A DNA stretch of 64,000 nucleotides from Marinimicrobium sp038419845 (GTDB lineage Bacteria > Pseudomonadota > Gammaproteobacteria > Pseudomonadales > Cellvibrionaceae): the NCBI RefSeq assembly GCF_038419845.1, contig NZ_JBCAQT010000005.1, positions 1-64,000 on the forward strand, in the 5' to 3' direction. Below, one piece after another: positions 51,465 through 60,497 of the stretch. Numbering within the stretch: position 1 is the stretch's first letter; every line of letters starts with the position of its first letter. A program made the position numbers and the translations under genes. The notes beneath the pieces were generated by a model. It did no database searches and was not told the origin of the DNA. It saw only the letters and a list, made by a program, of their open reading frames with translations.

Positions 51465-52865
51465 ATGTCCCTTTATCAAGAACCTCTCGCCTGGGATCAA
51501 TCTGTCATTGATCGCTATGACCTCAGCGGTCCGCGCTACACCTCCTACCCAACCGCCCCGCAGTTCCGCGAGGACTTCTCCGGGAAGGAGTGGCGCGCGG
51601 CCGTGGCGCGCAGCAATGCGGAGGGGCAGCCGCTGTCGCTCTACTTTCATATCCCCTTTTGCGACACCCTCTGTTTTTACTGCGCCTGCAACAAAATCGT
51701 GACCCACAAGCGCAGCCGTGCCCAGCCCTATCTGGAGTGCATGGAGCGGGAGATGGCGATGCAGGCCGAGCTGTTTGAAAACCGGCCGGTGGCCCAGCTG
51801 CACTGGGGCGGTGGTACGCCCACCTATATCAGCGATGAAGAAATGAGCTGGCTGATGGCGGCCACCCGTCGGCACTTCCAGTTGCTGGACGACGATCAGG
51901 GGGAGTACTCCATTGAGGTGCACCCGGGCCGGGTGTCGGCGGCCACCATGGGGCATCTGCGTGGGCTCGGGTTCAATCGCGTCAGCATGGGGGTGCAGGA
52001 CTTCAACCCCAGAGTCCAGGATGCGGTGAACCGCTACAACAGCGTCGAGCAGGTGCGCGACCTGGTGAATGCCGTGCGCGATCAGGGCTATCACTCCATC
52101 AGCATGGATCTGATCTACGGTCTGCCCATGCAGACCCGCGACTCGGTCGCCGAAACCCTGGAGCAGGTGATCGAGTTGTCACCCGATCGGCTCTCGTTGT
52201 TCAACTATGCCCATCTGCCGCACCTGTTCAAAAGCCAGCGTCTGATTGACGAGGCGAATCTGCCCGCGCCCCAGGAAAAACTGGCGATTCTGCACGCGGC
52301 GATTGAGCGTCTGCAATCGGCCGGTTATGTCTATGTCGGCATGGATCACTTTGCCAAGCCCGACGACTCTCTGGTGCTGGCGCAACAGCAGGGGAAATTG
52401 CAGCGCAACTTTCAGGGCTACTCCACCCATGGCGATTGCGAGCTGATCGCTTTCGGTGTCTCGGCCATCAGTCACTACGGTGGCACCTATATTCAGAATG
52501 CCAAGAAGGTGGAGGACTATCAGGCGCGTATCGACAACGACCAGCCGGCGTTTATCCGCGGCGTGGCACTGCACCCGGAAGATTACCTGCGCCGGGAGGT
52601 GATCAATCAGTTGATCTGCCATTTCCAGTTGAGCTTCTGTGACTTGCATGAGAAGTTCGGCATTGATCCGGCCTCTTACTTTGCCGACGAGCTGGCTGAG
52701 CTCAAACCCATGGAAGAGGACGGGCTTCTGGAGGTTACCCCGGCGGGTATCTTTGTCAAAAATTCGGGTCGGTTGCTGATCCGTCGGGTGTGCATGGTAT
52801 TCGATCAGTACTTACATAACGGGATGCAGACCGGGAATCAGATTCGCTATTCGAAGGTTATTTAG
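51465..52865 (+). CDS. hemN: Oxygen-independent coproporphyrinogen III oxidase
   Basis: A 466-residue radical-SAM enzyme that converts coproporphyrinogen III to protoporphyrinogen IX without oxygen, supplying heme for NarI and the cytochromes in anaerobiosis. Cluster cysteines are C66, C70 and C73 with C75 (FCDTLCFYCAC). The N-terminal GPRYTSYPTA and ending (FDQYL-type) are typical of true HemN rather than HemW. An FNR box precedes it. Its end overlaps the convergent mscS-like gene by eight bases. Confidence 0.95.
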   Translation: MSLYQEPLAWDQSVIDRYDLSGPRYTSYPTAPQFREDFSGKEWRAAVARSNAEGQPLSLYFHIPFCDTLCFYCACNKIVTHKRSRAQPYLECMEREMAMQAELFENRPVAQLHWGGGTPTYISDEEMSWLMAATRRHFQLLDDDQGEYSIEVHPGRVSAATMGHLRGLGFNRVSMGVQDFNPRVQDAVNRYNSVEQVRDLVNAVRDQGYHSISMDLIYGLPMQTRDSVAETLEQVIELSPDRLSLFNYAHLPHLFKSQRLIDEANLPAPQEKLAILHAAIERLQSAGYVYVGMDHFAKPDDSLVLAQQQGKLQRNFQGYSTHGDCELIAFGVSAISHYGGTYIQNAKKVEDYQARIDNDQPAFIRGVALHPEDYLRREVINQLICHFQLSFCDLHEKFGIDPASYFADELAELKPMEEDGLLEVTPAGIFVKNSGRLLIRRVCMVFDQYLHNGMQTGNQIRYSKVI

Positions 52866-53934
52866 CGTCTTCGAGGGCTGCTCCCTCAGATTCGGTACGC
52901 ACCCGGGGCAGCGACTCCGGGTAATGGGTCTGAATGTAGTCGATCAGTTTTTCGCGGATTTCACAACGCAATTCAAAAGCCTGGGGTGCGCTGGCGGCAC
53001 TCATCAGCGCCCGCAGTTCCACCGTGCGCTCGCTGGTATCGGTGGTGTGCAGACGCCACACCTTGCCATCCCAGAGCTCGGATTGCTCAAGCAGTTTTCC
53101 CAGGTGTTGGCGCACCTCGTCAATGGGCAGGGTGTAGTCCACATAGAGAAACACTGTGCCCAGAAGATCGGATGAGGAGCGGGTCCAGTTCTGGAAGGGT
53201 TTCTCCAGAAAATAGCTGATGGGAAGCACCAGTCGGCGTTTGTCCCAGATTACCACCACCACATAAGTGAGTGTGATTTCTTCAATGCGCCCCCACTCGT
53301 TTTCGACAATCACCACATCGTCGATGCGGATCGGCTGGGTCAGTGCAATCTGAAAACCGGCCAGCAGATTGGCGATGGTGCGCTGGGCGGCAAAACCGAG
53401 AATCAGACCCGCCAGGCCGGCCGAGGCGAGCAGCCCGGTGCCGATCTGCCGGAAGTTGTCAAAATTCATCAGTACCGCAGACAGCGCAAAGACCACAATA
53501 ATAAAAACCATGATCTTGCGCACGATGTCCACCTGGGTGGCCACTTTTCGGGCGGTCAGGTTGTCGCTGGCGCTCATGTCGTAACGGGACAGAATCCAGG
53601 CTTCCATGACCCGACTCAGGCGGATCAACAACCAGGCGGCGGAGATAATGATCAGGGTGCTGAGCGCCGTGCCCAGGTAGTCGACCACTTCGGGCCTGAG
53701 GTTCAGGGAGTGAGCGGGCAGGCTGATGCGCACGGCCAGGGTTGGCACCAGCAGGCGCAGAGGTGCCCGAAGATGCCGGGGAACCGCCTGGCCGACCGCC
53801 GACTCACTGCGCCGGGCCAGGCGCTGCAGGGCGTGAAACAACAGCCAGTGCACGAACAGGCCCATCGCAGCGGCGACCAGGATGAACCCCAGGGACCAGA
53901 GATACACTTCCAGCTGTTGAATCGTGTTCGCCAT
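52858..53934 (-). CDS. MscS-family mechanosensitive ion channel
   Basis: A 358-residue membrane protein with four or five helices; the pore helix and following beta domain show the MscS pattern (LLASAGLAGLILGFAAQRTIANLLAGFQIALTQ-like block, then IDDVVIVENEWGRIEEITL and PISYFLEKPFQNWTR). It lacks the long periplasmic domain of MscK. It should open under membrane tension to release solutes. A weak GAGAG is present before the ATG. Single gene, convergent with hemN. Confidence 0.92.
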   Translation of the reverse strand: MANTIQQLEVYLWSLGFILVAAAMGLFVHWLLFHALQRLARRSESAVGQAVPRHLRAPLRLLVPTLAVRISLPAHSLNLRPEVVDYLGTALSTLIIISAAWLLIRLSRVMEAWILSRYDMSASDNLTARKVATQVDIVRKIMVFIIVVFALSAVLMNFDNFRQIGTGLLASAGLAGLILGFAAQRTIANLLAGFQIALTQPIRIDDVVIVENEWGRIEEITLTYVVVVIWDKRRLVLPISYFLEKPFQNWTRSSSDLLGTVFLYVDYTLPIDEVRQHLGKLLEQSELWDGKVWRLHTTDTSERTVELRALMSAASAPQAFELRCEIREKLIDYIQTHYPESLPRVRTESEGAALEDAK

Positions 53935-54072
53935 CGAAGCCTCTCCCGGCAGTAGGTATCGCTTTTTACATTACCGTTGCCGGCCCAGAGCATCAAGGGC
54001 TTTTGCCGGTGTGCCTCTTGATTAACGACCATCGCGCCCAAAGGTACCAACATTTGAACCGGGAGCTATTAT

Positions 54073-54900
54073 TTGGCTGTCTATCTGGTATTCGCGCTGG
54101 CGGCGGCAATCGTCATCGCGCTGATCTACTGGCCGCTCAGGCGGCTGCGCCGGCGGCGGGCCCTGGCGGAACGACCGCTGCCCGCCCGCTGGGAACAGTG
54201 GCTGCGGCGTCGCTGGTGGCTGTATCCCCATCTCCCCGGTGACGTCCGCGTGCGCCTGCATCGTCAGCTTCAGGTGATGATGGAGGCGACTGATTTTTAC
54301 GGTTGCAACGGCCTGACGGTCACCGAACCGATGCGCGTTCTGATTCTGGCACAGGCCAGCCTGATGAACGCCGGTTCGGGCCATATGCAATGGTCCGGCT
54401 TCCCGGTGGTGCTGGTCTACCCCGAGGCGTTTGTGCGCGAGGGCGAAGTCATGGACGAGCTGGGCCTGGTGTCCTATGAACGCCATGAGCTGCTGGGAGA
54501 ATCCTGGGAACAGGGCAAGGTGGTGCTCTCCTGGGCGGACATCGAGCAGGACCTGGCGCGCCCCGATGGCCACTGCCTGGTGGTGCACGAGTATGCCCAC
54601 CAACTGGATGGTCGCGATGGCGTGATGGACGGCACCCCGCCGATGCCGGAGCCGAGTCAGGTTCAGCGCTGGGCCCGGGCAATGACCCCCGCCTTTGACG
54701 ACCTCTGCGACCGGCTTGACCGGCATGAGCCCCCGCCCATTGACCCCTACGCCGCCACCAATCCCGGGGAGTTTTTTGCGGTTGTGAGTGAGCACTTCTT
54801 TACCTGCCCCGACCTTCTGAATGACGCCTACCCCGACGTTTACCGGGAGCTGGAACACTTCTACCGACTGCAGCCCCGGCGCTGGAACCACCCGGTTTGA
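54073..54900 (+). CDS. mtfA: MtfA-type zinc peptidase (M90 family)
   Basis: A 275-residue protein with an N-terminal hydrophobic helix (about 2-19) and the M90 zinc site HEYAHQLDG, with a downstream Glu (NPGEFFAVVSEHFF). In E. coli MtfA binds the glucose repressor Mlc and has peptidase activity. The membrane helix is an addition seen in many marine homologues. TTG at 54073 is the likely start (GGGAG about eight bases upstream); no ATG or GTG fits better. Confidence 0.88.
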   Translation: MAVYLVFALAAAIVIALIYWPLRRLRRRRALAERPLPARWEQWLRRRWWLYPHLPGDVRVRLHRQLQVMMEATDFYGCNGLTVTEPMRVLILAQASLMNAGSGHMQWSGFPVVLVYPEAFVREGEVMDELGLVSYERHELLGESWEQGKVVLSWADIEQDLARPDGHCLVVHEYAHQLDGRDGVMDGTPPMPEPSQVQRWARAMTPAFDDLCDRLDRHEPPPIDPYAATNPGEFFAVVSEHFFTCPDLLNDAYPDVYRELEHFYRLQPRRWNHPV

Positions 54901-55040
54901 TTCCTGTGGCCCAGCGACTAGACTTGGGGTAGCGGGGCTTTCGGGTCGAGATCTTCCCCGCTTTTTGACTGAACCGGTTTTAGCGCTGTTCAGCCGGCGC
55001 TTTGCGGGCGGTGCTTTCCAACCATGGGAGGGTGCGGCGT

Positions 55041-56726
55041 ATGGGTCTGCCATTAACGCTGAGCAAACAGGGCCACTGGCATTTTTACAACCGGCTCGAC
55101 TGGCCAGTGTCGGCCAGAAGTCCCTGGTATCTGTCGGTGCTGATCGCCATGCTGGCGGCGGCCACCTTTGTAGTCTATCGCACGGGCGGAACCGCCTACG
55201 CCTACCCCTACCTGATCCTCGTCCCCGTGCTGTTCTCCGCCGCCTGGTACGGTCTGGTGGGAGGCCTTCTGTGCGCACTGGTCGCCGGACTTGCGATGGC
55301 CGCCATGCCGCTGGACGTCGCCCGGGGTGTGGATCAGGCCCCGTCCAACTGGCTGCTGCGCCTGTTGCTCTATCTGGTGCTGGGGGGAGTGGCCGGTTGG
55401 CTGTTCCAGTCACTGCGCCGGGCTTTTCGCGACCACGAGCGCGTGGTCCGCACCGATACCCGCTCCAACCTGCCCAATCAGGCGGCGCTGGAAGACGACC
55501 TTCACAGTTGGCTGAATTCCTACAAAAGCCGGACCTCCCATCTGGGTTTGATCGTGGTACGCATCACCGACATCGTCGAGGTGCTCGAAGCGATGGGAGC
55601 CGATGCTTCGGACGAGTTGGCCGCACGCGTCGGACGGCGCTTTGAGCATCTGCTCGCCGACCGGGGCCGCGTCTACCGGTTCAGTGTGTCCGAGCTGATG
55701 CTGCTGGCGTACGACGTCGACGACAAGGGGCTGGCCGACCTGGCCGACCGGATTCTTGAGGCCGGTGAGCAGAATGTGGTGCTTCAGGGGCTGCCCGTGC
55801 GGGTCCAGCCGGTGCTCGGGGCAAGTTTCAGTGGGGACCACGCCAGGGATGAGCTGACCGCGGATTCACTGATCAGTGAGGCCCGGATTGCATTGTTCAC
55901 GGCCATGGACCGCAAGTTGAGCTATTGCCACTATGTGCCCGAATTCAAACAGAAGACCCGGGATAACATCCAGTTGATTGCCAGGGTCCGTCATGGGCTG
56001 GACCACCACGAGTTTGAAATACATTACCAGCCCAAAATCAATGTCCAGGATGGTTCCCTGGCGGGCTGTGAGTGCCTGATTCGTTGGCGCGACGGTCACG
56101 ACCGGTTTATTCCACCGGGCCGCTTCATGCCCAAAGTGGAAAGCACGACACTGATCACGCCGGTCACCGAGTTTGTCAGCCGGGAAGGCTGTGATTTTAT
56201 CAAGCAGTTTCCCAAGACCACCAGTATCAACTTCTCGGCCCACAACCTGGCTGACGAACGCCTGCTCAAGTATCTGGAAAAGCTGGTTAATCGCTGCGGA
56301 ATCGATCCGGAACTGGTCGAGATCGAACTGACCGAAAGTGCTCTGATCCAGAACCTGGATACGGCCCGTGAAGCCATTCAGCGCATGCGTAATATTGGCT
56401 TTGGTGTCAGTATCGATGACTTCGGCACCGGCTTTGCATCGTTTGATTATCTGCGACGCTTGCCGATTACCGGCATCAAGATTGACCGGGCGTTTGTCTG
56501 TGATCTTGAAACCGATGAGCGTTCACGCAAGTTGATGGGATGCATGGTGGATCTCGGCCACGCTCTGGATCTGGTTGTGACGGCAGAGGGCGTAGAAACG
56601 GCCGGGCAGTACCGAATTCTCAAAACGCTGGGCTGCGATCAGGCTCAGGGCTTTTATTTTGCGCCGGGGCTTCCTGCCAAACAGTTTCTGGCCTGGTCCC
56701 GCTACTACAGAGCGGTGGATGCCTGA
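55041..56726 (+). CDS. Membrane GGDEF(degenerate)-EAL phosphodiesterase, paralogue 1
   Basis: A 561-residue protein: three or four membrane helices (about residues 25-120, with a TGGTAYAYPYL motif), a GGDEF-fold domain whose catalytic motif is replaced by SVSEL (215-219), and a C-terminal EAL domain. The EAL signature is ECLIRW at 344. Other metal and catalytic positions are kept: NFSAHNL, EIELTES, DDFGTGFASFDYLRRLP, IKID and TAEGVE. It therefore probably degrades cyclic di-GMP but cannot make it. GGGAGGG lies about eight bases before the ATG at 55041. A close paralogue is at 57358-59019. Confidence 0.9.
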   Translation: MGLPLTLSKQGHWHFYNRLDWPVSARSPWYLSVLIAMLAAATFVVYRTGGTAYAYPYLILVPVLFSAAWYGLVGGLLCALVAGLAMAAMPLDVARGVDQAPSNWLLRLLLYLVLGGVAGWLFQSLRRAFRDHERVVRTDTRSNLPNQAALEDDLHSWLNSYKSRTSHLGLIVVRITDIVEVLEAMGADASDELAARVGRRFEHLLADRGRVYRFSVSELMLLAYDVDDKGLADLADRILEAGEQNVVLQGLPVRVQPVLGASFSGDHARDELTADSLISEARIALFTAMDRKLSYCHYVPEFKQKTRDNIQLIARVRHGLDHHEFEIHYQPKINVQDGSLAGCECLIRWRDGHDRFIPPGRFMPKVESTTLITPVTEFVSREGCDFIKQFPKTTSINFSAHNLADERLLKYLEKLVNRCGIDPELVEIELTESALIQNLDTAREAIQRMRNIGFGVSIDDFGTGFASFDYLRRLPITGIKIDRAFVCDLETDERSRKLMGCMVDLGHALDLVVTAEGVETAGQYRILKTLGCDQAQGFYFAPGLPAKQFLAWSRYYRAVDA

Positions 56727-56924
56727 CGACTTTCACACCGCTGAACATAAGATCTACAACCGGGCAGGAAGGCGCCGGGCTTTTGGTTTTTTGGGCGAGC
56801 TATCACCCGATTTTGACTGGGTGTGAAGCAAGCCTTTGGATGACGTTGCCGACGTATCCATAAATCAGATAATCGTGTGTAGGCGCTAGATTTGGCCCAC
56901 TACTCACGAGTCTGGTATGGAGTT

Positions 56925-57200
56925 ATGCCGAAGTCGCTATACAGAATGGAAACACGAGTGCTATTGGATGTATTGAAAGAGCTCAGATCAGAAGCCGGGC
57001 TCACCCAGGCTCAGTGCTCTAAAGAACTGGGACGACCTCAGTCATTCATGAGTGATGTCGAGCGGGGGGTTCGTCGGGTGGATCTGGTTCAGATGCGGGA
57101 TCTGTGCAATGTGTTTGGTGTCGGACTGCGAACGCTGGTCCGCCGTTTCGAAGCCGAGCTTGAGCGTCTCCGCGCCGATGGGACCGATGAAGAGGAGTGA
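56925..57200 (+). CDS. Small XRE-family DNA-binding protein
   Basis: A 91-residue protein with a helix-turn-helix of the Cro/CI type: LLDVLKELRSEAGLTQAQ, SKELGRPQSFMSDVERGVRRVD, then a short acidic tail. No second domain. The start is uncertain: ATG at 56925 or 56946, or an earlier TTG at 56892, none with a strong ribosome site. It sits between two paralogous cyclic di-GMP phosphodiesterases on the same strand, so it may regulate them; that is only positional inference. A toxin-antitoxin role is unlikely since no partner is present. Confidence 0.75.
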   Translation: MPKSLYRMETRVLLDVLKELRSEAGLTQAQCSKELGRPQSFMSDVERGVRRVDLVQMRDLCNVFGVGLRTLVRRFEAELERLRADGTDEEE

Positions 57201-57357
57201 CCGGTCTGCAAAGTTTGAATATCTGAAAATCAGATACTACACTATTTCCCAACAGGCCCGACGACCCAGCTGAACCTGGTGTCCCGGGCGTAACCTGCCA
57301 AGCGCCAATCAACCCTACCCATGAAACCGGCGCAGCGCATACGAGGGGAGAGTGTGG

Positions 57358-59019
57358 ATGGATGAGTCCCTGAGGGCGAGTGAGCTGGGACAGTGGCGGG
57401 TGAGCCAGTTGTTTTTGTGGCCCAGCCGTACTCAGCGAGCGATCAGCCTGCTGGTCATTTGCCTGTTGCTACTGCTTGGTGCGGCCACTGTCTATAGCAC
57501 TGGCGGCACCGCCTACGCCTACCCTTACCTGATGCTGATCCCGGTGCTGTTCGCCTCCGCCTGGTACGGTGTTGCCGGAGGGCTCATTGCAGGCTTGGCG
57601 GCGGGCATTCTGATGGCGTTTATGCCGCTGAACGTCGAGTCCGGCCAGATGCAAAGCACGTTCAACTGGGCGCTAAGGCTGTCTCTGTATCTGGGGCTGG
57701 GAGCTGTGGCCGGCGGTCTGTTTCAGGCATTGCGCTCGTCTTTTCAAAAGCATGACCGGCTGGTCCGCACCGATCGCCGCTCGAAGCTGCCCAACCAGGC
57801 CTCTTTGAATGGTGACCTGGCGTATTGGGTCTCGTCATCTCACACGTTCACAAGAACCGTTGGATTGATTTTTGTGCGTATCTCCGACATCGCTGATGTT
57901 CTGGAGGCGATGGGCGCGGATGCGTCTGATGAGCTGGCCGCGTTGGTGGGGCAGCGGCTGAATACGGTGGTGAGCGAGAGTGGCTCGGTATACCGCTTCA
58001 GCGAGTCCGAGCTGGTGGTACTGTTGCCCGCGACCGACACCGATCGGTTGAGCCAGGTTATTGAGGATATTATCGAGGCCGGGGAGCAGAACCTTGTTCT
58101 GCGAGGCGTGCCGGTCCGTGTCCAGTTGATATTGGGCAGCAGTTGGAAAACCGGCGGCTCGGTGTCCGGCGATGATCTGGTGCGCGAAGCCCGTCTTGCC
58201 CTGTTCGCCGCTCTCAAGAGCCGACTCAGTCACTGCGAATATACACCGGCGCTGACTCAGAAAACCCTCTCGACCATTAAACTGATCTCCAGTGTCAGTC
58301 TTGGCCTTGAGCGGAACGAGTTTGAGCTGCATTATCAGCCCAAAATATCCCTGGACAGTGGAGCCGTCTCAGGCGGTGAGGCATTGATCCGCTGGCGTGA
58401 TGCCGAGGGCGGGGTCATCATGCCCGGTAAGTTTATGCCGAAAGTCGAAAACACCACTCTGATCGGACCGGTGACCCGGTTTGTGATCAGCGAGTGCTGT
58501 GACTTTCTGGCAGACTATCCCCAGCAGGTGAGTTTCAACTTCTCCTCACGCAATCTTCTCGATCCGACCATGCCCGATTTTCTGGAGGCGATGGCGCTGG
58601 AGCATGGTATCGCGCCGGAGCGCCTCGAAGTTGAAATCACCGAGAGCGCACTGATTCATAATCTGGAGGCGGCCCGCCAGGCGATTGAACGTATCCGCGC
58701 CGTCGGCTTCGGGGTCAGTATCGACGATTTTGGCACCGGCTTTGCGTCTTTCGATTATCTGCGCCGTCTTCCGATTACCGGCATCAAAATTGATCGCGCC
58801 TTTGTTCGCGACCTGGAAGCCGATGAGCGAGCGCGGAAACTGATGGCATGCATGATCGATGTCGGCCATGCGTTGCGACTGACCGTGACCGCCGAGGGCG
58901 TGGAGACGGAGGGCCAGTATGGCATTCTGCAGGCGCTGGGTTGCGACCAGATCCAGGGTTTCTATATTACGCCAGCGCTGCCTCCGGCGCAGTTTCTGAC
59001 TTGGCGGCAGCATCACTAG
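57358..59019 (+). CDS. Membrane GGDEF(degenerate)-EAL phosphodiesterase, paralogue 2
   Basis: A 553-residue tandem paralogue of the protein at 55041-56726 with the same layout. The GGDEF motif is replaced by SESEL at the same position (215-219). The EAL domain has a canonical GEALIRW (Glu 341) and keeps NFSSRNL, EITESALI, DDFGTGFASFDYLRRLP, IKIDRAF and TAEGVET. It should hydrolyse cyclic di-GMP. GAGGGGAG lies seven bases before the ATG at 57358; a nearer GTG is too close to that site. The two may respond to different membrane signals, since the N-terminal helices diverge more than the EAL domains. Confidence 0.91.
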   Translation: MDESLRASELGQWRVSQLFLWPSRTQRAISLLVICLLLLLGAATVYSTGGTAYAYPYLMLIPVLFASAWYGVAGGLIAGLAAGILMAFMPLNVESGQMQSTFNWALRLSLYLGLGAVAGGLFQALRSSFQKHDRLVRTDRRSKLPNQASLNGDLAYWVSSSHTFTRTVGLIFVRISDIADVLEAMGADASDELAALVGQRLNTVVSESGSVYRFSESELVVLLPATDTDRLSQVIEDIIEAGEQNLVLRGVPVRVQLILGSSWKTGGSVSGDDLVREARLALFAALKSRLSHCEYTPALTQKTLSTIKLISSVSLGLERNEFELHYQPKISLDSGAVSGGEALIRWRDAEGGVIMPGKFMPKVENTTLIGPVTRFVISECCDFLADYPQQVSFNFSSRNLLDPTMPDFLEAMALEHGIAPERLEVEITESALIHNLEAARQAIERIRAVGFGVSIDDFGTGFASFDYLRRLPITGIKIDRAFVRDLEADERARKLMACMIDVGHALRLTVTAEGVETEGQYGILQALGCDQIQGFYITPALPPAQFLTWRQHH

Positions 59020-59088
59020 CGGTTTACAACAAAATGGCGAGCACGGATACTGTGGGTCTGTTTTTGACCGCGAGATACCCCAGCCACA

Positions 59089-60426
59089 ATGAATACGCCC
59101 CGCTCCCACGCGACCTCCTACCCCGACTACCCCCGCCTGGGGCGGGTCTATCAGCAGCTCAACGAAGAAGAGGATGCCCGGGTCTGCAAGGACATCCCGG
59201 ACTCGGCCTGCCGGCATCAGCCGAGAAATTTCTTCGCCTATCTACTGGCCAACGCCCTCAGTAAAATCGCCGATGAGCTGTCCAGCGCACGTCTGATTCT
59301 GCCCTGGCTATTGGGTGCGGCCGGTGCCTCCAGCGGCTTTGCCGGTTTCCTCGTGCCCATCCGGGAGGCCGGTGTGTTGGTGCCCCAGCTGCTGGTGGCC
59401 GCCTATGTGCGCCGTATCGCCCAGCGCAAATGGGTCTGGCTACTGGGGGCGTTCCTGTCGTTGTTGGCCCTGCTGGCCATGGCGCTGGCGGCGGGCACGC
59501 TGGAGGCGAACCAGGTGGGCTGGGCGGTGATCGGTGCGCTGGTTGTCTACAGCCTGGCCCGGGGACTGTGCTCGGTGGCCGCCAAAGATGTGCTCGGAAA
59601 AACCGTCTCCAAGACCCGTCGGGGCACGCTGATGGGGTATAGTGCCAGCGTTGCCGGTGTTGTTACACTGGCCATCGGTCTCTGGACCGAGTTTGGGGCC
59701 GGGGAGGGTGAACTGAATCTGGCGCTGTTTCTGGCCGCAGCGGCTCTGTTGTGGTTTGTGTCCCTGTTTGCGTTTGCCCAGATTCGCGAGGAGCCCGGGG
59801 CCACGGAGGGAGGCGGCAATGCGCTGGCCGTGGCGTTGAAAAGCCTCGGTATTTTATTCACGGATATGGATTTTCGGCGCTTTGTACTGGCGCGCGGGCT
59901 ATTGTTGAGCGTCGCCCTGGTACCCCCGTTTTTTGTCCTGCTGGCGCAGCAGCACGCGGGCCAGGGGATGACCGGTCTGGGCCTGATGATCATTGCCAGC
60001 GGGCTGGCGGCCAGCCTGAGTTCCCCGGTCTGGGGCCGATTGAGCGATCGCTCCAGTCGGCAGACCCTGTTTATCGCGGCGCTGTTGGCGGGGCTGCTGT
60101 GCCTGGCCACAGCGGCCATGGCCTGGCTGGAGTGGACGCTTCTGGCTTCACCCTGGACCCATGCGGTGCTGTTCCTGGGTATCAGCATCTGCCACGGAGG
60201 CGCGCGCATGGCGCGCAAAGTCTATCTCGTCGATATGGCCAATAGCGAGACGCGGGCGCAGTATGTGGCGGTCAGCAATACCGTCATCGGGCTCGCCATG
60301 CTGGTGGCCGGCGGTGTCGGGCTACTGACCGGCTGGCTGGGGCTTGCCGGTGTGATCGCGCTGCTCGGTGCGATCTCACTGGTAGCGGCCTTTTATGGTC
60401 TGCACCTGAAAGAAATCAGTGGCTGA
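59089..60426 (+). CDS. MFS transporter of unknown substrate
   Basis: A 445-residue protein with a soluble N-terminus of about 45 residues (containing RLGRVYQQLNEEEDARVC) and about twelve membrane helices. The MFS loop motif between helices 8 and 9 reads WGRLSDRSSRQ. The N-terminal half has a KDVLGKTVSKTRRGTLMG segment also seen in a group of uncharacterised MFS proteins. No substrate can be named. It starts 69 bases after the phosphodiesterase gene and precedes the GNAT-nitrilase gene by 71. Confidence 0.83.
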   Translation: MNTPRSHATSYPDYPRLGRVYQQLNEEEDARVCKDIPDSACRHQPRNFFAYLLANALSKIADELSSARLILPWLLGAAGASSGFAGFLVPIREAGVLVPQLLVAAYVRRIAQRKWVWLLGAFLSLLALLAMALAAGTLEANQVGWAVIGALVVYSLARGLCSVAAKDVLGKTVSKTRRGTLMGYSASVAGVVTLAIGLWTEFGAGEGELNLALFLAAAALLWFVSLFAFAQIREEPGATEGGGNALAVALKSLGILFTDMDFRRFVLARGLLLSVALVPPFFVLLAQQHAGQGMTGLGLMIIASGLAASLSSPVWGRLSDRSSRQTLFIAALLAGLLCLATAAMAWLEWTLLASPWTHAVLFLGISICHGGARMARKVYLVDMANSETRAQYVAVSNTVIGLAMLVAGGVGLLTGWLGLAGVIALLGAISLVAAFYGLHLKEISG

Positions 60427-60497
60427 GGACCCTTTAGTGGGCTCTGCAGGATCCGCTTGTCAACGAATTCGTTTTACATTGAGGCAACAGAATTTTT

